Part shown: positions 7,124 to 14,183 of the stretch, in pieces
Numbering within the stretch: position 1 is the stretch's first letter
Layout: the number at the start of each line of letters is the position of its first letter
NCBI GenBank assembly: GCA_052388275.1
Contig: JBQTII010000030.1
Location: 1-15,889 of the forward strand
Reading direction: 5' to 3'
Length of the DNA: 15,889 nucleotides
From: JBQTII01 sp052388275
GTDB lineage: Bacteria; Actinomycetota; Actinomycetes; Sporichthyales; Sporichthyaceae
Notes under the pieces: model-generated
The model's database searches: none
Told to the model about the DNA's origin: nothing
The model's input: the letters and a program-made list of their open reading frames with translations, nothing else
Translations under genes and position numbers: made by a program

Positions 7124-7363
7124 GGGGGCCGCACCAGGCGCGCCGACTCATTCAGGCGCTGGCCGTGTCGATTCCCTCCTAGAGCGTTTACCCGCCGCTG
7201 CGGTCCATGTCCAACGGCGCCATGACGGCAGGTCTTCGCTCGCATCGCGGTGCAGATTCACCTCACATCACCTCACTCCGCTTTGGCGGACCCCGGACAG
7301 CCGGGGATACTCCACACCGGCCCGTCACGGCACTGCCGCCCGGACCGGGGAAGGACACCTGTC
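7124..7363 (+). promoter_or_regulatory. Long 5' leader of rho with two adjacent hairpins
   Basis: This gene-free stretch upstream of rho has a G-poor, C-rich patch near 7253-7279 (repeated CACCTCA-type dimers), the kind of sequence Rho prefers to bind. Two abutting hairpins follow: TCCGC/GCGGA (7277-7281 with 7286-7290, loop TTTG) and CCCCGG/CCGGGG (7291-7296 with 7301-7306, loop ACAG). rho is autoregulated by attenuation in its leader in E. coli and other bacteria, so the same could happen here. That is inference. The ribosome-binding site GGAAGGA (7349-7355) is accessible 3' of both hairpins. Confidence 0.4.
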
Positions 7364-9202
7364 TTGACAGACACCACCGAACTCATCGAGGCCACCAAAT
7401 CCGCCGCCGCCAGTGGCCGTCGCCGCGGCAGCGGGCTGGAAGGGATGGTCCTCGCCGAGCTCCAGGCGATGGCCACAGACCTGGGCCTCACGGGCATCAC
7501 CCGGATGCGCAAAGGCCAGCTCATCGAGGCCATTTCCGCCGGTAAGTCCGCTTCGACCACGAGCCCGCCCGCGCCCGCCACCCGTGCGCCGCGCACCTCG
7601 CGCCGCGCCGGCGCTCCCGCCGGTGCTCCCAGCGAGGAGCCAACGCCCTCGGTGAACGGCAGCGCCACGGTGATCGCCGATCCCCCCGTCGCGGAGTCGA
7701 TCGCGTCGGCGCAGGAGGGCGCGCCGAACCAGGCGCCTGCCGAGTACCGCGAACGAGGCGAACGCCGTGAGCGCCAGCGGGAGCGGCGCGAACGCGTACC
7801 CGGCGAGCGCTTCCAGAACGACCGGCAGCAGGGCGAGCGCCAGCAGGGCGAACGCCAGCAGGGCGAACGCCAGCAGAACGAGCGCCGTCCGAACCTCGCC
7901 CCCCAGGGCCCTGCCCGTGAGCGGGCGCAGGAGGCGGTGGGCGAGGAGGATGACGACCCCGCGGGACGTGGGCGCCGTCGCGGACGGTACCGGGAGCGCA
8001 ACCGCGGACGCGCAGGACGACCCGGCGGCTTCGAACCGGCCGAGCGGGAGATCACCGAGGACGATGTCCTGGTCCCCGTCGCCGGCATCCTGGACATTCA
8101 CGAGAATTATGCCTTCGTGCGCACCTCCGGGTACCTGCCCGGGCCCAATGACATCTACGTCTCGCTGGCACAGGTCCGCAAGATGGGCCTGCGCAAGGGC
8201 GACGCCGTCACCGGCGCGGTGCGCCAGCCCGCCGAAGGTGAGCGCAGAGAGAAGTTCAACGCGCTGATCCGCCTCGACACGATCAACGGCATGGATCCGG
8301 AGTCGGCACGCGAGCGCACGGACTTCACCAAGCTCATCCCGCTCTACCCGCAGGAGCGGCTGCGCCTCGAGCACGACGCCGCCCAGCTGACCACCCGGGT
8401 CATCGACCTGGTCGCCCCGCTGGGCAAGGGCCAGCGCGGACTGATCGTCTCCCCACCCCAGGCCGGCAAGACGATGGTGCTGCAGGCGATCGCCAACGCG
8501 ATCACCCGCAACAATCCCGAGGCCCACCTGATGGTCGTGCTCGTCGACGAGCGTCCGGAGGAGGTCACCGACATGCAGCGTTCGGTCAAGGGTGAGGTGA
8601 TTGCCTCCACCTTCGACCGACCGGCCGAGGACCACACGATCATCGCCGAGCTCGCGATCGAACGGGCCAAGCGTCTGGTCGAGCTCGGCCATGACGTCGT
8701 CATCCTGCTGGACTCGATCACGCGCTTGGGCCGCGCCTACAACCTGGCCGCTCCGGCGTCGGGACGCATCCTGTCCGGTGGGGTGGACTCTACGGCCCTG
8801 TACCCGCCCAAGCGCTTCTTCGGCGCCGCGCGCAACATCGAAGGCGGCGGCTCGCTGACGATCCTGGCCACCGCCCTGGTCGAGACCGGCTCGCGGATGG
8901 ACGAGGTCATCTTCGAGGAGTTCAAGGGCACCGGGAACATGGAACTCAAGCTCGATCGCAAGCTCGCCGACAAGCGGATCTTCCCCGCTGTTGACATCGA
9001 CGCCTCGGGCACCCGCAAGGAAGAGATCCTCATGAGCAAGGAGGAGCTGGCCATCATCTGGAAGCTCCGCCGCGTGATGTCGGCCCTGGACGATCAGCAG
9101 GCCATCGAGTTGCTGCTCGACCGGCTCAAGAAATCCCGCAGCAACATCGAGTTCCTGATGAACGTGCAGAAGACCTCCCCGGGCCCCGAGGGCGAGGAGT
9201 GA
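7364..9202 (+). CDS. rho: Transcription termination factor Rho
   Basis: Rho is a hexameric RNA-dependent ATPase that ends transcription by translocating along C-rich RNA. A TTG start at 7364, with GGAAGGA 8 nt upstream, gives 612 aa. Upstream GTG 7250 lacks such a site. Residues 1 to about 60 are the Rho N-terminal helical domain. About 65-220 is a disordered, Arg/Gln/Glu-rich insertion typical of high-G+C Actinomycetota. The RNA-binding cold-shock-like fold starts near DVLVPVAGILDI. The RecA-like motor has the P-loop SPPQAGKT (K369), Walker B VVILLDS, the Q-loop around PPKRFFGAARN and the R-loop FKGTGN. Q366 replaces the lysine found in E. coli Rho (K181). It is followed by rpmE with a 98-bp gap. 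Confidence 0.97.
   Translation: MTDTTELIEATKSAAASGRRRGSGLEGMVLAELQAMATDLGLTGITRMRKGQLIEAISAGKSASTTSPPAPATRAPRTSRRAGAPAGAPSEEPTPSVNGSATVIADPPVAESIASAQEGAPNQAPAEYRERGERRERQRERRERVPGERFQNDRQQGERQQGERQQGERQQNERRPNLAPQGPARERAQEAVGEEDDDPAGRGRRRGRYRERNRGRAGRPGGFEPAEREITEDDVLVPVAGILDIHENYAFVRTSGYLPGPNDIYVSLAQVRKMGLRKGDAVTGAVRQPAEGERREKFNALIRLDTINGMDPESARERTDFTKLIPLYPQERLRLEHDAAQLTTRVIDLVAPLGKGQRGLIVSPPQAGKTMVLQAIANAITRNNPEAHLMVVLVDERPEEVTDMQRSVKGEVIASTFDRPAEDHTIIAELAIERAKRLVELGHDVVILLDSITRLGRAYNLAAPASGRILSGGVDSTALYPPKRFFGAARNIEGGGSLTILATALVETGSRMDEVIFEEFKGTGNMELKLDRKLADKRIFPAVDIDASGTRKEEILMSKEELAIIWKLRRVMSALDDQQAIELLLDRLKKSRSNIEFLMNVQKTSPGPEGEE
7826..7885 (+). repeat. 15-bp in-frame tandem repeats in rho
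   Basis: Four units of a 15-bp sequence (CAGCAGGGCGARCGC, the last one diverged to CAGCAGAACGAGCGC) encode QQGER three times and then QQNER, residues 155-174 of Rho. Because 15 is a multiple of 3, copy-number changes would keep the frame. They lie in the disordered insertion, where length variation should be tolerated. Confidence 0.9.
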
Positions 9203-9300
9203 GCTCGAAGGCATGACACACTGGTGCGCTGGTACCGGTTCACGCCGTGGCGCCCGCCGCGACGACCCGGAACCGTTGATGAACTCCGAGGAGCACTGCC

Positions 9301-9522
9301 GTGAAGCCCGAGATCCACCCTGCGTACGTCAAGACCGAGGTCGTCTGCACCTGCGGCTCGACCTTCCTCACCCGCAGCACCGCGAAGAACGGCAGTATCC
9401 ACGCCGACGTCTGCTCGCAGTGCCACCCCTTCTACACGGGCAAGCAGAAAATCCTGGACACCGGCGGCCGGGTTGCGCGGTTTGAACAGCGCTTCGGCAA
9501 GAAGTCTGCCGCTTCCCAGTAG
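9301..9522 (+). CDS. rpmE: 50S ribosomal protein L31 (zinc-binding form)
   Basis: L31 sits on the central protuberance of the 50S subunit and bridges to the 30S subunit. The 73-residue product has the zinc-binding pattern C16-x-C18 and C38-x-x-C41, so it is the Cys-containing (C+) form rather than the zinc-free paralogue made under zinc limitation. Typical family segments are KPEIHP at the N-terminus and HPFYTGKQKI after the second Cys pair. The GTG start has GAGGAG 7 nt upstream. It follows rho, as is usual in Actinomycetota, and is closed by a clear stem-loop. I see no reliable promoter in the 98-bp gap after rho, so it may be cotranscribed. Confidence 0.96.
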   Translation: MKPEIHPAYVKTEVVCTCGSTFLTRSTAKNGSIHADVCSQCHPFYTGKQKILDTGGRVARFEQRFGKKSAASQ

Positions 9523-9530
9523 CTCCACCG

Positions 9531-9570
9531 ACGCCGCCGTGTGACCGCCAGGTCGCGCGGCGGCGTTGTT
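9531..9570 (+). terminator. Intrinsic terminator after rpmE
   Basis: A perfect 9-bp GC-rich stem, ACGCCGCCG (9531-9539) with CGGCGGCGT (9558-9566), encloses an 18-nt loop containing a small ACC/GGT helix. It is followed by the T-rich TGTTGTGT. It starts 9 nt after the rpmE stop and is the best intrinsic terminator in the window, separating rho-rpmE from prfA-prmC. Confidence 0.8.
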
Positions 9571-9605
9571 GTGTAGGGCTACCCAGGTAGGGATTGGAGT
9601 TCGCG

Positions 9606-10670
9606 ATGCTCGACGTCATGAGCGCGCTGCTGGCCGAGCACGCCGAACTCGAGCGTGCGATGGCGGACCCGGCGGCCCACAACGATCCGGTGGCCGCGCG
9701 GCGAATGGGGCGCCGCTACGCCGAACTGAGTCCGATCGTGACCGCACACCACGACTGGGTCGCCGCGAGCGAGGACGTCGCGGCGGCGATCGAACTGGGC
9801 ACAGAAGACCCCTCGTTCCGTGCCGAGCTCCCGGGGTTGGAGGCTGTTCGCGATGGGCTCGCGGAGCGGATGCGCGATCTGCTGTTACCCCGCGATCGCA
9901 ACGACGCCAAGGACGTCATCGTCGAGATCAAGGCGGGCGAGGGTGGTCAGGAATCGGCCCTGTTCGCCGGTGATCTGCTGCGCATGTACCTGCGCTACGC
10001 CGAGCGTCGTGGGTGGCGGACCGAGGTGCTCGACGCGATGGAGTCCGAGCTCGGCGGCTACAAGGACGTCGCGCTCGCGGTGAAGTCTCGGGCCGGCGCC
10101 GCGCAGGGAGTCTGGGCGCGCCTGAAGTACGAGGGCGGCGTGCACCGCGTCCAGCGGGTCCCGGTCACGGAGTCCCAGGGCCGAATCCACACCTCGGCGG
10201 CCGGCGTGCTGGTGCTGCCCGAGGCGGAGGACGTCGAGGTCGAGATCAATCCGAGCGACCTGCGAGTGGACGTGTTCCGCTCCTCGGGGCCTGGCGGACA
10301 GAGCGTGAACACCACCGACTCCGCGGTGCGGCTCACCCACCTCCCCACCGGCATCGTGGTGTCGTGCCAGAACGAGAAGAGCCAGCTGCAGAACAAGGAA
10401 CAGGCGATGCGCATCCTGCGGGCGCGCCTGCTCGTCGCGGCGCAGTCCGAGGCCGACCGGGAGGCCGGTGACCTGCGCAAGAGCCAGGTCCGCACGGTCG
10501 ACCGCTCCGAACGGATCCGGACCTACAACTATGCGGAGAACCGGATCTCCGATCACCGGGTCAACTTCAAGGCCTACAACCTTGACCAGGTACTCGACGG
10601 TGACCTGGACGCCGTGATCGAGGCCTGCGTGAGCGCGGATAACGACGCCAAGATGGGCACCGGGGTGTGA
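9606..10670 (+). CDS. prfA: Peptide chain release factor 1 (RF1)
   Basis: RF1 recognises UAA and UAG stop codons and triggers peptide release. The stop-codon recognition tripeptide is PVT at residues 186-188 (PxT class, so RF1 rather than the SPF type of RF2), within RVPVTESQGRIHTSA. The peptidyl-transferase GGQ motif is G230-G231-Q232. The ATG at 9606 gives 354 aa and has GGAG 6 nt upstream. A TTG at 9594 would add four residues and overlap the purines that look like the ribosome-binding site. Its last 4 nt overlap the start of prmC, whose product methylates the GGQ glutamine, so the enzyme and its substrate are made from coupled genes. Confidence 0.96.
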   Translation: MLDVMSALLAEHAELERAMADPAAHNDPVAARRMGRRYAELSPIVTAHHDWVAASEDVAAAIELGTEDPSFRAELPGLEAVRDGLAERMRDLLLPRDRNDAKDVIVEIKAGEGGQESALFAGDLLRMYLRYAERRGWRTEVLDAMESELGGYKDVALAVKSRAGAAQGVWARLKYEGGVHRVQRVPVTESQGRIHTSAAGVLVLPEAEDVEVEINPSDLRVDVFRSSGPGGQSVNTTDSAVRLTHLPTGIVVSCQNEKSQLQNKEQAMRILRARLLVAAQSEADREAGDLRKSQVRTVDRSERIRTYNYAENRISDHRVNFKAYNLDQVLDGDLDAVIEACVSADNDAKMGTGV

Positions 10671-11527
10671 GCGAGGGTCACATCGATCTAGGCGCGGCGA
10701 TTCGCGAAGCCGAGACACTGCTGAGCGCGGCCGGTGTGGCCTCGGCTCGCCATGATGCGGAGGAGTTGGCGGCCTTCGTGCTCGGTATCGAACGCCGTGA
10801 CCTGGTCCGTTTCAGGAGCCTGGACGAAAAGCGGTACGCCCTCGTCGTCCTCGAGCGTGCGAGGCGTCGACCGCTTCAGCATCTGACGGGCCGAGCGTAC
10901 TTCCGCCACACCAGTGTCGCGGTCGGTCCAGGAGTTTTCATCCCGCGACCCGAAACTGAAGTGATGGTCGGTCAGGTCATCGAGTGGTGCCGCGGGATGG
11001 ACCGGCCCGCGCGTGTGGTCGACCTGTGCACCGGTTCTGGGGTGATCGCACTCGCCATCGCCCAGGAGGTGCCAACCGCGGTGATCGACGCCGTGGAGCT
11101 CGACCCGCATGCCTTCGCGTGGGCGGAGCGCAACCTCGTGGGAACCTCCGTCGGTGTCCACCTTGGCGACGCTGCGAGCGCGTGTGGAGACCTCGACGGC
11201 GATGTCGACATCGTGGTCGCCAACCCGCCCTACATCCCGATGGATGCCTGGGAGTCGGTCGCTGTGGAGGCGCGTGATCACGATCCGCCCGCCGCGCTCT
11301 GGGGCGGGGGCCACGACGGCCTCGATCTGATCCGGGTTATCGAACGCACGGCGGCTCGCCTGTTGCGCCCTGGCGGGCGGGTAGCGGTTGAGCACGCCGA
11401 TGCGCAGGGGACCACCGCACCTGCAGTGTTCGCGGCGAGGGGGGAGTGGCGCGCGGTGAACGACCGCACCGATTTGGCCGGCCGGGACCGGTACCTCACC
11501 GCCGTTCGTGCCGGTGGCGCAACGTGA
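10667..11527 (+). CDS. prmC: Release factor glutamine methyltransferase
   Basis: PrmC (HemK) transfers a methyl group from S-adenosylmethionine to the GGQ glutamine of release factors, here predicted to be Q232 of the upstream RF1. The N-terminal helical domain ends near FIPRPETE (from residue 91). The SAM-binding motif I is VVDLCTGSGVIALA near 118-131, and the catalytic NPPY is at 186-189, with YIPMDAW following. At 286 aa it has the family length. The GTG start overlaps the prfA stop (GTGA) and has no independent Shine-Dalgarno sequence, which supports translational coupling. A 131-bp gap with a candidate promoter separates it from tsaC. Confidence 0.95.
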   Translation: MSEGHIDLGAAIREAETLLSAAGVASARHDAEELAAFVLGIERRDLVRFRSLDEKRYALVVLERARRRPLQHLTGRAYFRHTSVAVGPGVFIPRPETEVMVGQVIEWCRGMDRPARVVDLCTGSGVIALAIAQEVPTAVIDAVELDPHAFAWAERNLVGTSVGVHLGDAASACGDLDGDVDIVVANPPYIPMDAWESVAVEARDHDPPAALWGGGHDGLDLIRVIERTAARLLRPGGRVAVEHADAQGTTAPAVFAARGEWRAVNDRTDLAGRDRYLTAVRAGGAT

Positions 11528-11579
11528 GCTTGATCCGCTATCTCTACGTGAGGTCAATGCACTCTGTGGGTGAACCTGG

Positions 11580-11610
11580 TTGGCGCGCCATGGGCGCTCG
11601 GGCCTAGTTT
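11580..11610 (+). promoter_or_regulatory. Candidate promoter for tsaC-wecA
   Basis: TTGGCG (11580-11585) and TAGTTT (11605-11610), 19 bp apart, resemble housekeeping -35 and -10 boxes. They lie in the gap after prmC, where base composition drops in GC. Transcription would begin near 11617, just at the small inverted repeat GTGC-CCTT-GCAC (11611-11622), about 40 nt before the tsaC start. Confidence 0.55.
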
Positions 11611-11658
11611 GTGCCCTTGCACGTATGTGGGGGAACTTGAGGAAAGGGTTTGGCCTCG

Positions 11659-12306
11659 ATGCCGCGGACCTTCGACTGTGCCGACCCGGACGCCCGTAAG
11701 GCGGGCCTGACCGCGGCGGGGGAGGCCATCACCTCGGGAGACCTGGTGATCCTGCCGACCGACACCGTTTACGGATTGGGCGCGGACGCCTTCACCCCCG
11801 CGGCCGTGGAATCTCTGCTCAAGGCCAAGGGGCGCGGGCGGGACATGCCGGTGCCGGTGCTCATCGGGTCCACCCAGACCCTCGACGGTCTCGCGGCCTC
11901 GCTCAGCGACACCGCACGTGATCTGGTGTCCGCGTTCTGGCCGGGTGGGCTGACGCTGGTGTGCCTGCAGCAACCCTCGCTGCGCTGGGATCTGGGCGAT
12001 TCCCGCGGAACCGTCGCGGTGCGGATGCCGTTGCACCCGGTCGCCCTGGAATTGTTGCGGGCGACCGGTCCGATGGCGGTCAGCAGCGCCAACCGCTCGG
12101 GGAACCCAGCAGCCGTCGACGCCGAGCAGGCCATCAAAGAACTCGGCGGATCCGTGGCGGTAGTCCTCGATGCGGGACCCACCGCCGGCGACGTCCCGTC
12201 CACCATCGTCGATGTGACGTCCTCGCTTGTGCGCGTGCTGCGGGTCGGCGCGGTGTCGCTGGAGGACCTGCGTTCGGTGGTGCCGGACATCGAGGAAGCG
12301 GTATGA
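11659..12306 (+). CDS. tsaC: L-threonylcarbamoyladenylate synthase (TsaC/YrdC/Sua5 family)
   Basis: The enzyme condenses threonine, bicarbonate and ATP to threonylcarbamoyl-AMP, the first step of the universal tRNA modification t6A37. The YrdC-domain signatures are PTDTVYGLG from residue 33, LLKAKGRGRDMPVPVL, and the nucleotide-binding AVSSANRSG near 140. The 215-aa product holds only the TsaC/YrdC domain and lacks the extra C-terminal domain of long Sua5 proteins. ATG 11659 is preferred because it places TFDCADP at the N-terminus, as in the mycobacterial homologue I recall. A TTG at 11650 with GAGGA 6 nt upstream is a real alternative adding three residues. Its stop overlaps the next gene by 4 nt. 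Its substrate is the product of the nearby thr genes. Confidence 0.93.
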   Translation: MPRTFDCADPDARKAGLTAAGEAITSGDLVILPTDTVYGLGADAFTPAAVESLLKAKGRGRDMPVPVLIGSTQTLDGLAASLSDTARDLVSAFWPGGLTLVCLQQPSLRWDLGDSRGTVAVRMPLHPVALELLRATGPMAVSSANRSGNPAAVDAEQAIKELGGSVAVVLDAGPTAGDVPSTIVDVTSSLVRVLRVGAVSLEDLRSVVPDIEEAV

Positions 12307-12968
12307 GTGGGTCGCGCTTCAGCGTTCTGTTCGTCTCCACCGGCAACGTCTGCCGGTCCCCGCTGGCTGAGCGACTGCTGCGCCACGAGCTGACGCAGGT
12401 GGGAGGTTCACCCCTGGAGTGGTTGCGCTGCGAAAGCGCAGGAATCTGGGGCCACGAGGGAGCCCCGATGGAGGCGAACTCCGCCAGGGTGCTGATCGAG
12501 CTGGGAGCTGACCCCGAGGGCTTCGTGGCCCGCGAACTCTCTGCGCTTCAGGTGCGCCTGGCCGATCTCATTATCGTCGCGGGCCGCGAGCATCGCGAGC
12601 AGGTGAGGTTGCTGGATCCCGGTGCCGCGGGGCGCACCTTCGCCCTGAAGGAGTTCGTCCGGCTCGCGCAGCCGGGTGCTGGGGGGGCGCCGGTTGTCCC
12701 GCAGGCCGGGCCCGTCGCGGACCCCGGCGCTCGCGCCCGGGCCCTGGTGGCTGCAGCGTCGATCGCGCGCGCGCCGGCAGCGGGGCTCGACCCCGCCCAG
12801 CACAGCGCCCACCACAGCGCCGACCACATCGCCGACCCCTACGGCGCCCCCCTGCACGTCTTCCGGCTGTGCGCGCGAACCATCGCCTGCTCCGTCGGCG
12901 AGCTCGTCGCCGCGCTGACGGGGGTTCGGCCCCGAGAATCCGGTCGGGCTCATCAGGCTGTGGGTTAG
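12303..12968 (+). CDS. LMW protein-tyrosine-phosphatase homologue with Ser at the catalytic Cys
   Basis: The 221-residue product has the low-molecular-weight phosphotyrosine phosphatase fold signature, but the P-loop reads VSTGNVCRSP where active enzymes have VCTGNICRSP. S12 (codon TCC at 12336-12338) stands in place of the nucleophilic Cys of the CX5R motif, while the second Cys (C17), R18 and S19 are kept. Other family segments are SAGIWGHEGAPMEANS and the C-terminal DPYG (D178-P179), which holds the usual general acid. A low-complexity insertion of about 40 residues, rich in Ala, Pro and His, precedes DPYG and explains the length above the usual 150-180. It starts inside the tsaC stop (ATGA) and ends 5 nt before wecA. 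It is probably a pseudophosphatase or an altered enzyme; I cannot assign a substrate. Confidence 0.85.
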   Translation: MSGSRFSVLFVSTGNVCRSPLAERLLRHELTQVGGSPLEWLRCESAGIWGHEGAPMEANSARVLIELGADPEGFVARELSALQVRLADLIIVAGREHREQVRLLDPGAAGRTFALKEFVRLAQPGAGGAPVVPQAGPVADPGARARALVAAASIARAPAAGLDPAQHSAHHSADHIADPYGAPLHVFRLCARTIACSVGELVAALTGVRPRESGRAHQAVG

Positions 12969-12973
12969 TCCGC

Positions 12974-14068
12974 GTGCGTGAGTACCTGCTCACCCTGCTG
13001 GTCGCGGCCGCCGCGACCTACCTGAGCACCGGGGCGGTACGGCGCAGCGCGGTCACCTTCGGGGTGCTGACCGAGGTGCGGGACCGGGATGTGCACGCGG
13101 TTCCCACGCCTCGCCTGGGCGGGGTGGCCATGCTGCTGGGGCTGGCGGCCGGCCTGGTGGTGGCTGCCGAACTGCCGTTCCTGTCCCGGGAACTGTTCGC
13201 GAACTCCCGCGACCCCTGGGCGCTGTTGGCCGGTGCGGCGATCATCTGCGCGCTGGGGGTCATCGACGACATCTGGGGTCTGGACGCGCTCACCAAGTTC
13301 ACCGGGCAGGTCTTCGCCGCCAGTGTGATGGTCGTCATGGGCATCCAGATGACCTATCTGCCGATGCCCGGCACCACGGTGGTGTTGGACGCCACCTCCG
13401 GCTTCGTGCTCAGCGTCCTGATCGTGGTGGCCACGATCAACGCAGTGAACTTCGTCGACGGCCTCGACGGGTTGCTCGCCGGGATCGCATTGACGGCTGC
13501 GCTGGCGTTCTTCTCCTACACCTACCTGCTCTCCGTCGAGCAGGGCTTCGACCGGGCGATCTCGCCCTCGCTGTTCTCGGCGCTGTTGGCCGGGATCTGC
13601 CTGGGCTTTTTGCCCCACAACTTCTACCCGGCGCGGATCTTCATGGGGGACTCAGGCTCGATGCTGATCGGGCTGGTGTTGGCGGCCTCGACGGTGAGCT
13701 TCGCCGGTCAGATCGACTTCGGCGCGGTGGACTCGGAGAATCTGTCACCGGCCCTGCTCCCGCTGCTGCTGCCGTTTGCGGCCATCGCGGCACCGTTTCT
13801 GGACCTGGTCCTGGCGATCATCCGGCGGACCCGGTCAGGGCGCTCACCGTTCTCGCCCGACAAGCAACATCTGCACCATCGGTTACTGGAGATCGGGCAC
13901 TCCCACCGCCGAGCGGTGCTGATCATGTACTTCTGGTCGGCCCTGATCGCCTTCGGCGTGGTCGGACTGTCCCTGGTCTCCGCCACTGGCTGGGCACTGG
14001 CCGCCGTCGGCGTGCTGGTCGTCATCGGAGTACTGCTCCTACGCCTGCCGGTGGCTCGCGGGGTGTGA
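12974..14068 (+). CDS. wecA: Undecaprenyl-phosphate N-acetylglucosaminyl-1-phosphate transferase family (WecA/TagO/Rfe)
   Basis: This polytopic membrane enzyme moves a UDP-activated amino-sugar phosphate onto polyprenyl phosphate, the first committed step of wall glycopolymers (in mycobacteria, the arabinogalactan linker). Family motifs in order are DRDVHAVPTPRLGG (37-50), Mg-binding DD at 98-99 in VIDDIWGLD, NFVDGLDG (159-166), MGDSGS (224-229) and the sugar-specificity HLHH (299-302). About ten or eleven hydrophobic segments span its 364 residues. The GTG at 12974 is chosen because it lies 5 nt after the preceding stop and yields MREYLLTLL, the N-terminus I recall for Streptomyces homologues. 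The same frame remains open upstream inside the previous gene, but that part is soluble and Arg-rich. The exact sugar cannot be read from the sequence. Confidence 0.93.
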   Translation: MREYLLTLLVAAAATYLSTGAVRRSAVTFGVLTEVRDRDVHAVPTPRLGGVAMLLGLAAGLVVAAELPFLSRELFANSRDPWALLAGAAIICALGVIDDIWGLDALTKFTGQVFAASVMVVMGIQMTYLPMPGTTVVLDATSGFVLSVLIVVATINAVNFVDGLDGLLAGIALTAALAFFSYTYLLSVEQGFDRAISPSLFSALLAGICLGFLPHNFYPARIFMGDSGSMLIGLVLAASTVSFAGQIDFGAVDSENLSPALLPLLLPFAAIAAPFLDLVLAIIRRTRSGRSPFSPDKQHLHHRLLEIGHSHRRAVLIMYFWSALIAFGVVGLSLVSATGWALAAVGVLVVIGVLLLRLPVARGV

Positions 14069-14110
14069 CCGGAGTCGCCCAACCCCAGGTCAGGGCAAGC
14101 GGCGAACGGG

Positions 14111-14119
14111 TGATAGTTT
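14111..14119 (+). promoter_or_regulatory. Candidate extended -10 promoter of the atp operon
   Basis: TGATAGTTT combines the extended -10 TGN with a TANNNT box (14114-14119) in the 115-bp gap after wecA. No good -35 is seen, which is usual for extended -10 promoters. Transcription would start near 14126, exactly at the base of the following hairpin. Confidence 0.55.
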
Positions 14120-14125
14120 TCTGTC

Positions 14126-14160
14126 CGGACGGACGCCTAGCCCCGGTCGGCGCCCGTCCG
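14126..14160 (+). promoter_or_regulatory. 5'-terminal hairpin of the atp operon leader
   Basis: CGGACGGACGCC (14126-14137) pairs with GGCGCCCGTCCG (14149-14160) in 11 of 12 positions around an 11-nt loop. It begins at the predicted transcription start and ends 13 nt before AGGAGG of the first gene. A 5'-terminal stem-loop like this usually protects mRNA from 5'-dependent decay. Alternatively it could be a T-less terminator for wecA. Confidence 0.5.
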
Positions 14161-14183
14161 TGCGGTGTCCGGAAGGAGGCGAC

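Noticed and set aside
7207..7545. Possible upstream reading frame in the rho leader overlapping the rho start
   Set aside because: No ribosome-binding site, Arg/His-rich shadow composition, and it runs deep into rho in another frame. Kept only as a remote possibility.
7325..9214. 629-codon open frame on the minus strand opposite rho
   Set aside because: It is a shadow of rho with composition typical of antisense reading of GC-rich genes and no motif or ribosome-binding site support.
9203..9300. Promoter or zinc-responsive operator in front of rpmE
   Set aside because: No convincing -35/-10 pair or AT-rich palindrome was found; the zinc-ribbon form of L31 is not normally the Zur-regulated one.
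12681..12687. Run of seven G in the phosphatase-like gene as a frameshift or phase-variation site
   Set aside because: The frame continues beyond it to the family-typical DPYG motif and a stop just before wecA, so the gene is intact as read.
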